This document shows, in pieces, positions 9,437-17,631 of a DNA stretch of 64,000 nucleotides. This DNA is from Candidatus Mediterraneibacter quadrami (lineage in GTDB: Bacteria; Bacillota; Clostridia; Lachnospirales; Lachnospiraceae). Location: the NCBI GenBank assembly GCA_019120575.1, contig DWUU01000022.1, forward strand, positions 1 through 64,000. The letters are read 5' to 3'. The translations under genes and the position numbers were made by a program. Under the pieces are notes generated by a model. That model was not told where the DNA came from, made no database searches, and was given only the letters and a program-made list of their open reading frames with translations. Within the stretch, counting starts at the first letter, position 1; each line of letters opens with the position of its first letter.

Positions 9437-10707
9437 ACCCGGTCACCTGCCTTTATCAGTGTCTCGCCGCTCTCGAGCACGCCGTTCACATAGTCTTCTT
9501 CAGTTGTCACACCGCTGACTGCGGTATTTTTCCCGATCTGTACGCCGGACGGGATCACAGAGTTCTCTCCGATCGTCGCCAGGCCGCCGCTGTAAATGTT
9601 CGGCTTGTACTTATTCGGCGCATCGCTTCCGATGCCGATCACAACATTGTCGCCGATCTGCGTATCCTCTGCGATGATGGCTTTCTCGATCACACAGTTC
9701 TCTCCGATCGTCACGCCCTGCATGATGATGGAATCACGGATCACGCTGCCCTTTCCGACGGTCACGCTGCCGCCCAGGACCGAGCTGTGCACCTCGCCGT
9801 AGATCTCGGAACCGTTGCTGATGATGCAGCGGTCCACCACACCCTGCTCCGCGATATACTGAGGTGGAATATTCGCGCTGTTGGTGTAGATCTTCCAGAA
9901 TTCTTCATACAGATTGAATTCCGGGATAATGTCGATCAGCTCCATGTTCGCTTCCCAGTAGGAGCTTAATGTTCCCACGTCTTTCCAGTAGCCGTTATAC
10001 TCGTAGGCAAACAGCCGTCCGCCATTATCATGGCAGTACGGGATGATATGCTTTCCGAAGTCGCAGTGCGGCTGATCTTTCAATTTTATAAGCGCCTCTC
10101 TGAGCACCGGCCAGCTGAATATGTAGATGCCCATGGAGGCAAGATTGCTGCTCGGATGCTCCGGTTTCTCTTCGAACTCTTTGATCCGGCTGTCACCGTC
10201 TGTAACAACGATGCCGAACCGGCTCGCTTCCTCGATCGGGACCGGCATGGCGGCAATCGTCACATCCGCCCTGTTCGCTTTATGGAAATCCAGCATCACT
10301 TCATAATCCATCTTATAAATATGATCGCCCGAAAGAATGAGCACATAATCCGGATTATATGTTTCCATATAGTTCAGGTTCTGGTAGATCGCATTCGCAG
10401 TTCCTGTATACCACTCACTGTTTGAGCTTTTTTCATAAGGCGGCAGGATGGAAACCCCGCCTACATTCCGGTCGAGATCCCAGGGGATTCCGATACCGAT
10501 GTGGGTGTTCAGACGCAGCGGCTGATACTGAGTCAGCACGCCTACCGTATCAATTCCTGAATTGATACAGTTGCTTAAGGGAAAATCAATGATCCTGTAT
10601 TTCCCGCCAAAGGCCACTGCAGGTTTGGCAACCTTCGCCGTCAGAACCCCAAGTCGACTGCCCTGTCCGCCCGCCAACAGCATGGCAATCATTTCCTTTT
10701 TGTACAT
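9433..10707 (-). CDS. glgC: Glucose-1-phosphate adenylyltransferase, catalytic subunit
   Basis: Makes ADP-glucose from ATP and glucose 1-phosphate, the committed step of bacterial glycogen synthesis. The 424-residue product has GGQGSRL at residues 13-19, the [10 protein letters not shown] stretch, and the DHIYKMDY catalytic-site region. The C-terminal beta-helix contains repeated [12 protein letters not shown] hexapeptides. ATG 10707 follows a GAGGTGA site. It is the first gene of the glgC-glgD pair on the minus strand, divergent from murC. Confidence 0.97.
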   Translation of the reverse strand: MYKKEMIAMLLAGGQGSRLGVLTAKVAKPAVAFGGKYRIIDFPLSNCINSGIDTVGVLTQYQPLRLNTHIGIGIPWDLDRNVGGVSILPPYEKSSNSEWYTGTANAIYQNLNYMETYNPDYVLILSGDHIYKMDYEVMLDFHKANRADVTIAAMPVPIEEASRFGIVVTDGDSRIKEFEEKPEHPSSNLASMGIYIFSWPVLREALIKLKDQPHCDFGKHIIPYCHDNGGRLFAYEYNGYWKDVGTLSSYWEANMELIDIIPEFNLYEEFWKIYTNSANIPPQYIAEQGVVDRCIISNGSEIYGEVHSSVLGGSVTVGKGSVIRDSIIMQGVTIGENCVIEKAIIAEDTQIGDNVVIGIGSDAPNKYKPNIYSGGLATIGENSVIPSGVQIGKNTAVSGVTTEEDYVNGVLESGETLIKAGDRV

Positions 10708-10920
10708 TGCGTCACCTCATTTCTGGTAATATGCGTTTATTATACCATATATTTAATTTTTTTGAATAATTATTTACAATTTTTTCTTTCTTTTTTTGAT
10801 CTTTTTATTGATTTCGCACAAAAAGAACTTCTTTTAATTTTCCTTATATATAGTATAATATAGTAAGCCGAAATATTTTATGACTGATAAACCATTAAAA
10901 AACAGAGAAGAGGAATTCCT
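10708..10920. promoter_or_regulatory. Divergent glgC/murC intergenic region
   Basis: A strongly AT-rich 213-base gap between divergent genes. TATAAT -10 boxes are visible for glgC (minus strand, 10739-10744) and for murC (plus strand, near 10854-10859). Neither has a good TTGACA -35 box at standard spacing, so the promoter calls are tentative. Confidence 0.45.
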
Positions 10921-12297
10921 ATGTACAGAATTGATTTCCATAAACCGATCCACATCCACTTCATCGGCATCGGCGGGATCAGCATGAGCGGGCTGGCCGA
11001 GATCCTCCTGGAAGAAGGATTTACCGTATCCGGCTCAGATTCCAGAGAGTCTGCGCTGACGAAGAAGCTGGAATCCGAAGGCGCCCGGATCGCATACGGA
11101 CAGAAGGCGGAAAACATCACACCGGATATCGACTGCGTGGTCTACACTGCAGCCATCAACCGCGCCAACCCGGAACTCATCGAGGCGGTCGCGCAGAAGA
11201 TCCCGATGCTGACCCGGGCGGAGCTTCTCGGGCAGCTGATGACGAATTACAAAATGCCCATCGCCGTATCCGGCACCCACGGCAAGACAACGACCACATC
11301 CATGATCTCCCACATCCTTCTCGCGGGCGATCTGGATCCGACCATCTCCGTGGGCGGCATCCTCAGAGCGATCGGCGGCAATATCCGCGTGGGCGGTTCG
11401 GAGACATTTATCACGGAAGCCTGCGAATATACGAACAGCTTCCTTCACTTCTTCCCGAAGATCAGCGTGATCCTGAACATTGAGGAGGATCACCTTGATT
11501 TCTTCAAAGATCTGGAGGACATCCGTCATTCCTTCCGCCAGTTCGCGGCACTCCTTCCGGAGGACGGCACGCTGGTCATTAACAGTGATATAGACGACTA
11601 TGCGGAGATTTATGAAGGACTGAAATGCAATGTCATTACCTACGGTTCCGCGCGGGGTTCCGACTACAGCGCCAAAAATGTAACCTATGATGAACACGGA
11701 CATGTCGCTTTTGATCTTCTGAAGCACGGGAAACGCACAGATCACATCACCCTGTCCGTGACCGGCGATCACAACGTATCCAATGCCCTCTCCGCCATCG
11801 CGGTGGCGGACCTGCTCGGCATTTCCATGGAGATTACGAAGAAAGGGCTTCTGTCCTTCTCCGGTACAGACCGCCGGTTTGAATATAAAGGAGAATTCAA
11901 CGGCGTCACGGTAATCGATGATTACGCCCATCATCCGACTGAGATCGAAGCCACGTTAAAAGCTGCGAAACACTACCCGCACGAAAAACTGTGGTGCGTA
12001 TTCCAGCCCCATACCTACACCCGCACCAAAGCCTTCTTCCATGAATTTGCAGAAGCGCTTTCCCATGCGGATCATCTGGTCCTGGCGGACATCTACGCAG
12101 CCCGCGAAACCGACACGCTGGGCATCTCATCGGCGGATCTGGCGGAAGAAGTGAAAAATCTGGGAACAGACACACATTACTTCCCGTCCTTTGAAGAGAT
12201 CGAAGCGTTCTTAAAAGAGAACTGCAAAGCGGGAGACCTTCTGATCACCATGGGGGCCGGGGATATCGTGACAGTGGGCGAAGACCTTTTAAAATAG
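10921..12297 (+). CDS. murC: UDP-N-acetylmuramate--L-alanine ligase
   Basis: Adds L-alanine to UDP-MurNAc in the cytoplasm, the first step of the peptidoglycan stem peptide. The 458-residue product has the N-terminal Rossmann domain (GIGGISMSGLA, residues about 16-26), the ATP-binding loop SGTHGKTTT near 119-127, the HHPTE motif and the QPHTYTRT segment of Mur ligases. Length and motifs are normal. ATG 10921 follows AGAGGAATTCC. It sits just upstream of the DnaA-box region and the primosome genes. Confidence 0.97.
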   Translation: MYRIDFHKPIHIHFIGIGGISMSGLAEILLEEGFTVSGSDSRESALTKKLESEGARIAYGQKAENITPDIDCVVYTAAINRANPELIEAVAQKIPMLTRAELLGQLMTNYKMPIAVSGTHGKTTTTSMISHILLAGDLDPTISVGGILRAIGGNIRVGGSETFITEACEYTNSFLHFFPKISVILNIEEDHLDFFKDLEDIRHSFRQFAALLPEDGTLVINSDIDDYAEIYEGLKCNVITYGSARGSDYSAKNVTYDEHGHVAFDLLKHGKRTDHITLSVTGDHNVSNALSAIAVADLLGISMEITKKGLLSFSGTDRRFEYKGEFNGVTVIDDYAHHPTEIEATLKAAKHYPHEKLWCVFQPHTYTRTKAFFHEFAEALSHADHLVLADIYAARETDTLGISSADLAEEVKNLGTDTHYFPSFEEIEAFLKENCKAGDLLITMGAGDIVTVGEDLLK

Positions 12298-12309
12298 GCT
12301 TTACAGAAG

Positions 12310-12362
12310 TTATCCACAGGTTTTACACAGAGTTATCTACAAAAAAGCGGAAGTTACCCACG
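12310..12362 (+). promoter_or_regulatory. Cluster of four DnaA boxes
   Basis: Four same-orientation 9-mers: TTATCCACA (12310, consensus), TTTTACACA (12321, fits TTWTNCACA), TTATCTACA (12333, one change) and TTACCCACG (12354, weaker). Start-to-start spacings are 11, 12 and 21 bases, close to one, one and two helical turns. A TATATT -10 candidate for the downstream gene lies at 12395-12400, so DnaA bound here could act as a regulator of the helicase-loading genes. Confidence 0.75.
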
Positions 12363-12474
12363 AAAAAATTCTTTTTAACCCGCCGGTAAAATGATATATT
12401 AGATTAAGAGCGGAAAGCGGATCGGTCCGGTTCGCTTTCTATTTTACACTTTACGACCGGGAGAAGAAGAAATC

Positions 12475-13527
12475 ATGAAGACTTTAACATTGAAAAATAA
12501 ATTCCAGACGAACGCGACGCTGCTTCCAAATGATTTTATCGACAACTATATGGCCGGTGCGAACGGAGAATTTGTGAAAGTCTACCTTTTCCTTCTCCGT
12601 CATCTGGACGACCCCTGTTCCTCGATCACCATATCCACGATCGCGGACTGTCTGAACAATACAGAGAACGATATCCTGCGCGCGTTCCGCTACTGGGAGG
12701 GGCAGGGGCTTCTCCGCACGGAGCGGGACGCCGACGGAAAGATCATCTGTCTCGAACTGCTGAAGAACGCAGCGCAGAGTCCGTCAGATGACACGCCGGC
12801 ATCTGACAGCACGCCGGCATCCGTGTCCGCGTCCGCCGCTCTGCAGGAGATCCGCAGGGACGCCCCCCGCAAAGTGGCCGAGATCGATCAGTTCCGCGCA
12901 CAGAAAGAGATCCGTTCTCTTCTCTTTATCGCAGAACAGTATCTGGGGAAAACGCTGACTCATTCAGAAATGGACGCGATCACCTATTTCTATGATACGC
13001 TGCATATGTCCGCGGATCTCATCGAGTATCTTCTGGAGTCCTGTGTGGAAAGCGGGCACAAGAGCATGCACTACATACAGAAAGTCGCATTTTCCTGGGC
13101 CGAATCCGGCATTGAGACCGTCGCGCAGGCCAGAGAGGAGTCCATGCTGTACAGCCGCAGCTGCTATACGGTGCTGAACGCATTCGGGATCAAGAACCGC
13201 GGCCCGGCCGCTTCGGAGATAGATTACATCCGGAAATGGACTGAAGAATACGCCTTTGCCCCGGATCTCATCGAGGAAGCCTGCCGGCGCACGATCATGG
13301 CCACCCATCAGCCCAGCTTCGAATACGCGGATTCCATACTGGGCAAATGGCACGACCGGGATATCCGCTCCCTGAATGATGTCGCTCGACTTGATGAAGA
13401 ATATCAGAAGGACCGCGCCGGCGCGGCGCGCCGTCCCGGACGCCCGGCAACGAAGAATCACAATAACTTCGAACGTCGCAGCTACGATATGGATTCTCTG
13501 GAAGAGAAGTTGTTAAACAGTAATTAA
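12475..13527 (+). CDS. DnaD domain protein (DnaB/DnaD-like primosome component)
   Basis: A 350-residue protein resembling the DnaD/DnaB primosomal proteins of Firmicutes, which remodel DNA and help load the replicative helicase. The N-terminal 100 residues look like a winged-helix domain (STIADCLNNTENDILRAFRY). A low-complexity Ser/Thr/Ala/Pro linker follows at about 102-122, then two DnaD-type helical repeats (around AEQYLGKTLTHSEM and LNAFGIKNRGPAASE). The C-terminal basic tail ends MDSLEEKLLNSN. Twelve bases separate it from the DnaC-like gene, its expected partner. It follows the DnaA-box cluster. Confidence 0.9.
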   Translation: MKTLTLKNKFQTNATLLPNDFIDNYMAGANGEFVKVYLFLLRHLDDPCSSITISTIADCLNNTENDILRAFRYWEGQGLLRTERDADGKIICLELLKNAAQSPSDDTPASDSTPASVSASAALQEIRRDAPRKVAEIDQFRAQKEIRSLLFIAEQYLGKTLTHSEMDAITYFYDTLHMSADLIEYLLESCVESGHKSMHYIQKVAFSWAESGIETVAQAREESMLYSRSCYTVLNAFGIKNRGPAASEIDYIRKWTEEYAFAPDLIEEACRRTIMATHQPSFEYADSILGKWHDRDIRSLNDVARLDEEYQKDRAGAARRPGRPATKNHNNFERRSYDMDSLEEKLLNSN

Positions 13528-13539
13528 AGGAGCATATCC

Positions 13540-14538
13540 ATGGCACTCACAAACGCACAATACTATTCGATCATGCGGCAGTATGAACGCACACGGCTCA
13601 AAAACCACGACATCCAGACCGCACGTTATGAAGAAGTCTGCAAAAAGGTTCCCGAATTCCGGTCGATTGACGAGTCGATCTCCATCATGTCGGTCCAGTA
13701 CGGGAAACGGCTGCTCGACGGAGATCCGGGCGCGCTCGACTCCCTCAAAGAAGAGCTTGAGATCCTGCGCAGCAGCAAACAGAACCTGCTTGTATCCGCC
13801 GGTTTCCCCGCAGATTATCTGGAGCCGGTCTATACCTGCCCGGACTGTAAGGATACCGGATACATCGGCAATCAGAAATGCCACTGCTTCCGCAAATCCG
13901 TGATCCATCTGCTGTACGATCAGTCCAATATGAAAGAATTCCCGACGGATGCAACCTTCGGGAATTTCAAACTTGATTTTTATTCAAATTCACAGTATGA
14001 TAAGACGACCGGGCGTTCTGCCCGCGCAATGATGGAGGACACGCTGAAGATCTGCCGGAAGTTCATCGACAACTTCGGTCATGATTTTCAGAACCTGTTT
14101 TTCTACGGAAACGTGGGCGTGGGGAAGACCTTTCTCTCCACCTGCATCGCCCGTGAGATTATGGAGCGCGAATACTCTGTCATCTATTTTTCTGCGCCGC
14201 AGCTTTTCAACATCCTGACGCAGAACAAGTTCGAAAAAGACAACAGCAACGCCCGGAACATGGCGGATTATATATACAACTGCGACCTGCTGATCATCGA
14301 CGATCTGGGAAGCGAATATACAAGCGCTTTTATCGCGGCACAGTTTTTTACCTGCCTGAACGAGCGGCTCATACACAGAAAATCAACGATCATCTCAACA
14401 AATCTGTCGCTGGATTCCATTGCGGATCTCTACACAGAACGCGCCTTTTCCCGGATCACCAGCAACTACGCCCTGTTGAAGATCATCGGCGATGATATAC
14501 GTATCAGGAAAAAGTTAAAACAAAGGGAGGAACATTAA
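13540..14538 (+). CDS. dnaC: DnaC/DnaI-family helicase loader ATPase
   Basis: An AAA+ ATPase that loads the replicative DNA helicase during initiation or restart. At 332 residues it has a zinc-finger-like N-terminal part (CPDCKDTGY...CHCF, about 104-118), then Walker A GNVGVGKT near residue 190 and Walker B LLIIDDLG near 250. An Arg-finger-region segment lies around ERAFSRI. The domain order matches DnaI of Bacillus. It sits between the DnaD-like gene and prs; its stop TAA shares one base with the next ATG. Confidence 0.92.
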   Translation: MALTNAQYYSIMRQYERTRLKNHDIQTARYEEVCKKVPEFRSIDESISIMSVQYGKRLLDGDPGALDSLKEELEILRSSKQNLLVSAGFPADYLEPVYTCPDCKDTGYIGNQKCHCFRKSVIHLLYDQSNMKEFPTDATFGNFKLDFYSNSQYDKTTGRSARAMMEDTLKICRKFIDNFGHDFQNLFFYGNVGVGKTFLSTCIAREIMEREYSVIYFSAPQLFNILTQNKFEKDNSNARNMADYIYNCDLLIIDDLGSEYTSAFIAAQFFTCLNERLIHRKSTIISTNLSLDSIADLYTERAFSRITSNYALLKIIGDDIRIRKKLKQREEH

Positions 14539-15722
14539 TGATACGCCGAACAGAACGAATCTTGGAGAACATACCTGTAGGAGGTCTCGGCCTTATCGCC
14601 CTGACCGGCTGTGAAGACCTTGGGAAAAAGGTGGACGACTACCTTGTAAAATGGCGCCACGAAACAGCGCATGAATACCGGGATGACGCCGCATTCGCGG
14701 GATACGAACGCGATACCTACATGATCAGTGCGGATGTTCCGCGTTTCGGATCCGGAGAGGCCAAAGGAATCCTCCGGGAATCCGTCCGCGGAAAAGACCT
14801 GTACCTCATGGTGGACGTATGCAACTACAGCGTAACCTACTCACTGACCGGTCAGACAAACCATATGTCCCCTGACGATCATTTCCAGAATCTGAAGCGC
14901 ATCATCGCCGCAGTCGGCGGAAAGGGACGCCGCATCAACGTCATCATGCCTTTCCTGTATGAAAGCCGTCAGCACAAGAGAAGCTCCCGTGAGTCTCTTG
15001 ACTGTGCACTGGCTCTGCAGGAACTGGTTCGCATGGGCGTGGAAAACATCGTCACATTTGACGCCCACGACCCGCGTGTACAGAATGCCATCCCGTTAAG
15101 CGGGTTCGAAACCGTTTCTCCCACCTATCAGTTTATCAAAGGGCTGCTGCGCACGGTCAGGGACCTGAAGATCGACAGCGACCATATGATGGCCATCAGC
15201 CCGGACGAGGGCGCGACCGGCCGCGCGATCTATCTGGCCAATGTCCTCGGGCTGGATATGGGTATGTTCTATAAGCGCCGCGATTATACACGGATTGTGG
15301 ACGGCCGCAACCCGATCGTGGCTCACGAATTTCTCGGCAGCTCTGTAGAGGGCAAAGACGTGATCGTCATCGACGACATGATCTCCTCCGGCGACAGCAT
15401 TATCGACGTTGCCAAAGAACTGAAGCGGAGAAAAGCAAACCGCATTTATGCAGCCGCAACTTTCGGTCTGTTTACGAACGGCCTGGAAAAATTTGACAGG
15501 GCGTATGAGGAAGGCATCATCTCCGGCATCCTGACCACAAACCTGATCTATCAGACGCCGGAGCTTCTGTCCAGACCTTACTATATCAACTGCGACATGA
15601 GCAAATATATTGCTCTCATCATTGACACGCTGAACCACGACGGGTCCATCAGTGCGATCTTGAGCCCCAACGAAAGGATCCAGCATGTCCTTAAAAAGTA
15701 CAGAAACGGAGAGCCGGTATAA
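14538..15722 (+). CDS. prs: Ribose-phosphate pyrophosphokinase family protein
   Basis: PRPP synthetase transfers pyrophosphate from ATP to ribose 5-phosphate, giving the precursor of nucleotides, histidine and tryptophan. The protein is 394 residues, longer than the classical 310-320, with extra N-terminal residues before the conserved core. The PRPP-binding loop VIVIDDMISSGDS lies near residues 275-287, and a DAHDPRVQNA segment matches the flexible-loop region. The ATG overlaps the dnaC stop by one base, so it is translationally coupled. A hairpin with a T run spans its stop codon. Confidence 0.9.
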   Translation: MIRRTERILENIPVGGLGLIALTGCEDLGKKVDDYLVKWRHETAHEYRDDAAFAGYERDTYMISADVPRFGSGEAKGILRESVRGKDLYLMVDVCNYSVTYSLTGQTNHMSPDDHFQNLKRIIAAVGGKGRRINVIMPFLYESRQHKRSSRESLDCALALQELVRMGVENIVTFDAHDPRVQNAIPLSGFETVSPTYQFIKGLLRTVRDLKIDSDHMMAISPDEGATGRAIYLANVLGLDMGMFYKRRDYTRIVDGRNPIVAHEFLGSSVEGKDVIVIDDMISSGDSIIDVAKELKRRKANRIYAAATFGLFTNGLEKFDRAYEEGIISGILTTNLIYQTPELLSRPYYINCDMSKYIALIIDTLNHDGSISAILSPNERIQHVLKKYRNGEPV

Positions 15723-15741
15723 CCAGCTCTCCGCTGTTTTT
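15708..15741 (+). terminator. Terminator overlapping the end of prs
   Basis: GGAGAGC (15708-15714) pairs with GCTCTCC (15726-15732), followed by GCTGTTTTTAT. The stem begins inside the last prs codons. It separates the primosome/prs unit from the downstream sensor kinase, though the kinase is only about 20 bases further. Confidence 0.65.
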
Positions 15742-15759
15742 ATACCGGTAATGACATCC

Positions 15760-16839
15760 ATGAAAAAACAGATCCTCAAAGAAACCTTTTATACCGTGCT
15801 GCTTCTGGCTGCTGCAACCGGCATCTCCTTCGGTTTCTTTTATCTTGGAAACAAAAATATAGCGAATATCACGGTGACATATACACTGGCGCTGATCCTC
15901 ACTGCGCTCTATACATCAGGCTATCTGTACGGGATCATCGCCAGCCTGTTCTGTGTCATCGCCGTGAACTATTTCTTTTCCTATCCGTATTTTAAAGTGA
16001 ATTTCTCCCTTCACGGATATCCTGTTACCTTTTTCGGGATGCTGGCAATCTCGCTCATTACGAGCACGACAACCACCGCCCTGAAACGGCAGCGGCTGGC
16101 CATCGCGGAACGCGAGAAAGCCCTCGCAGAAGCCGACCGGGAGAAACTCCGCGCCAACCTGCTGCGGGCGGTATCCCACGACCTGCGAACACCGCTGACG
16201 AGCATCATCGGCTCTTCTTCCTCCTATCTGGAGCATTATCCGGAATTTTCCGAAGAAGAACGCACCGAGCTGGTCGCCAATATCCGGGAGGACTCCCAGT
16301 GGCTGCTGAACATGGTGGAAAATCTGCTCACGGTCACCCGGATCAAGGATCAGGAGACGGACCAGGTCAGAAAATCTCCGGAAGTGGTAGAAGAAGTTGT
16401 CTCCGAGGCCATCCTGCGGCTGCGCAAACGGCTGCCGGATATCCGGATCCATGTAAACATGCCGGAGACATTTCTCATGCTCTCCATGGATCCGACGCTG
16501 ATCGAGCAGGTTCTGATCAATCTCCTGGAAAACGCGTTCATCCATTCCGGGAGCAGCGATCCCATCGACCTGACGATCTGCGACCTGCCGGACGCCGTAT
16601 CATTTCAGGTAAAGGACTACGGCAAAGGAATCGACGAAGTTCAGATGCCGTATATATTTGAGGGACAGCAGCGGACCTCGGACACGGCGGACGTACATAA
16701 AGGCATCGGGATCGGCCTGTCGATCTGCAAAACGATCATCCAGGCCCACGGCGGAACGATCACTGCGGCAAACCATCCTGACGGCGCAGAATTCACGTTC
16801 ATACTTCCAAAAGAAAAGGAGGATCAGATCAATGTCTAA
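15760..16839 (+). CDS. KdpD-like sensor histidine kinase (lacks N-terminal KdpD/USP domains)
   Basis: A membrane sensor kinase of about 359 residues that should phosphorylate the adjacent KdpE-like regulator. Four membrane segments in the first 100 residues match the KdpD membrane domain (DUF4118). They are followed by a coiled linker, a HisKA box SHDLRTPL with the His near residue 140, and an HATPase domain with an N box (LLENAFIHS), DYGKGID and GIGIGLSICK. The cytoplasmic KdpD and universal-stress domains are absent, as in many Clostridia. The start is uncertain between ATG 15751 and 15760; neither has a strong ribosome binding site. No kdpFABC genes are nearby. Confidence 0.88.
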   Translation: MKKQILKETFYTVLLLAAATGISFGFFYLGNKNIANITVTYTLALILTALYTSGYLYGIIASLFCVIAVNYFFSYPYFKVNFSLHGYPVTFFGMLAISLITSTTTTALKRQRLAIAEREKALAEADREKLRANLLRAVSHDLRTPLTSIIGSSSSYLEHYPEFSEEERTELVANIREDSQWLLNMVENLLTVTRIKDQETDQVRKSPEVVEEVVSEAILRLRKRLPDIRIHVNMPETFLMLSMDPTLIEQVLINLLENAFIHSGSSDPIDLTICDLPDAVSFQVKDYGKGIDEVQMPYIFEGQQRTSDTADVHKGIGIGLSICKTIIQAHGGTITAANHPDGAEFTFILPKEKEDQINV

Positions 16840-17539
16840 ATGCACGATCCTGATTATCGAAGACGAGAAAAACATACAGACCTTCATGGGAAAAGTATTA
16901 AAACAGCACGACTACCGCGTCCTGAGCGCCGACAGCGGCGCGCAGGGGCTCGAGGTCATCCGCTCCCAGTGTCCCGACATCATCCTTCTGGATCTCGGGC
17001 TGCCGGATATGAACGGCGACGATATCATCCGGGAAGTCCGTACATGGACAAGCACACCGATCATTGTCATCTCCGCCCGGACTGCCGAAAAAGACAAAGT
17101 CCGCTCCCTTGACCTGGGCGCGGACGACTATATCACCAAACCTTTCGGCACATCCGAACTGCTGGCGCGGATCCGGGCGTCTCTGCGGCACAGCAACCGG
17201 CTTCGCACAAATGATCCGCTGTATGTGCGCCCCTATAAACACAAAGGGCTGGTCCTTGATTTCTCCAAACGGCTTCTGACGATCGACGGCCGGGAGATCC
17301 ATCTGACCCCCATCGAATACAAGATCGTCGCCTGCCTGGCGCAGAATTCCGGAAAAGTCATTACATACGCCTCCATTCTGTCCGACGTCTGGGGCCCCTA
17401 TGCGGACAGCGACAACAAGATCCTCCGCGTGAATATGGCAAACATCCGCCGGAAGCTCGAAGCCGACCCGGCGCAGCCGAAATACATCTTTACAGAAGTG
17501 GGCGTCGGATACCGGATGGCTGAGGACGAAGAAGGCTGA
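16832..17539 (+). CDS. KdpE-like OmpR-family response regulator
   Basis: A DNA-binding response regulator of 235 residues paired with the preceding kinase. The receiver domain has the acidic pocket IIEDE at residues 8-12, phospho-acceptor Asp54 in LLDLGLPD, and a Lys in TKPF. The C-terminal winged helix ends in the RVNMANIRRKLE and TEVGVGYRM segments of the OmpR/KdpE group. ATG 16832 follows AAAGGAGG and overlaps the kinase stop by eight bases. Its targets are unknown; potassium transport is a guess from homology. Confidence 0.92.
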   Translation: MSKCTILIIEDEKNIQTFMGKVLKQHDYRVLSADSGAQGLEVIRSQCPDIILLDLGLPDMNGDDIIREVRTWTSTPIIVISARTAEKDKVRSLDLGADDYITKPFGTSELLARIRASLRHSNRLRTNDPLYVRPYKHKGLVLDFSKRLLTIDGREIHLTPIEYKIVACLAQNSGKVITYASILSDVWGPYADSDNKILRVNMANIRRKLEADPAQPKYIFTEVGVGYRMAEDEEG

Positions 17540-17584
17540 CCACCGCCGGGGATTATCCCCGGCTGATGGTCAGCCTGTTATTTT
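17534..17584 (+). terminator. Terminator after the kdpE-like gene
   Basis: Nested stems GGCTGACCA/TGGTCAGCC (17534-17542 with 17567-17575) and CCGGGGAT/ATCCCCGG are followed by TGTTATTTT. The outer stem includes the stop codon. Confidence 0.75.
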
Positions 17585-17587
17585 AAG

Positions 17588-17618
17588 ACGGCCAATCTTC
17601 AGTTGATTGGCCGCCTTT
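17588..17618. terminator. Hairpin terminator between convergent kdpE and rpoC
   Basis: A perfect GGCCAATC/GATTGGCC stem with a short loop and GCCTTTTC on the plus side. On the minus side it lies 14 bases beyond the rpoC stop, with a weaker T tract, and may serve both genes. Confidence 0.7.
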
Positions 17619-17631
17619 TCAGACATAAATA

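Noticed and set aside
11035..11934. Antisense open frame opposite murC
   Set aside because: Shadow of the murC coding sequence, with no ribosome binding site or family features.
12310..12362. Chromosomal replication origin
   Set aside because: DnaA boxes are present, but there is no dnaA-dnaN neighbourhood, no clear AT-rich unwinding element with a DnaA-trio-like row, and a regulatory explanation is simpler. A whole-genome skew plot would be needed to reconsider.
15685..15759. Longer kinase start inside prs
   Set aside because: It would run through the prs stop codon and the terminator stem. The hydrophobic N-terminal segment begins at the later ATG.
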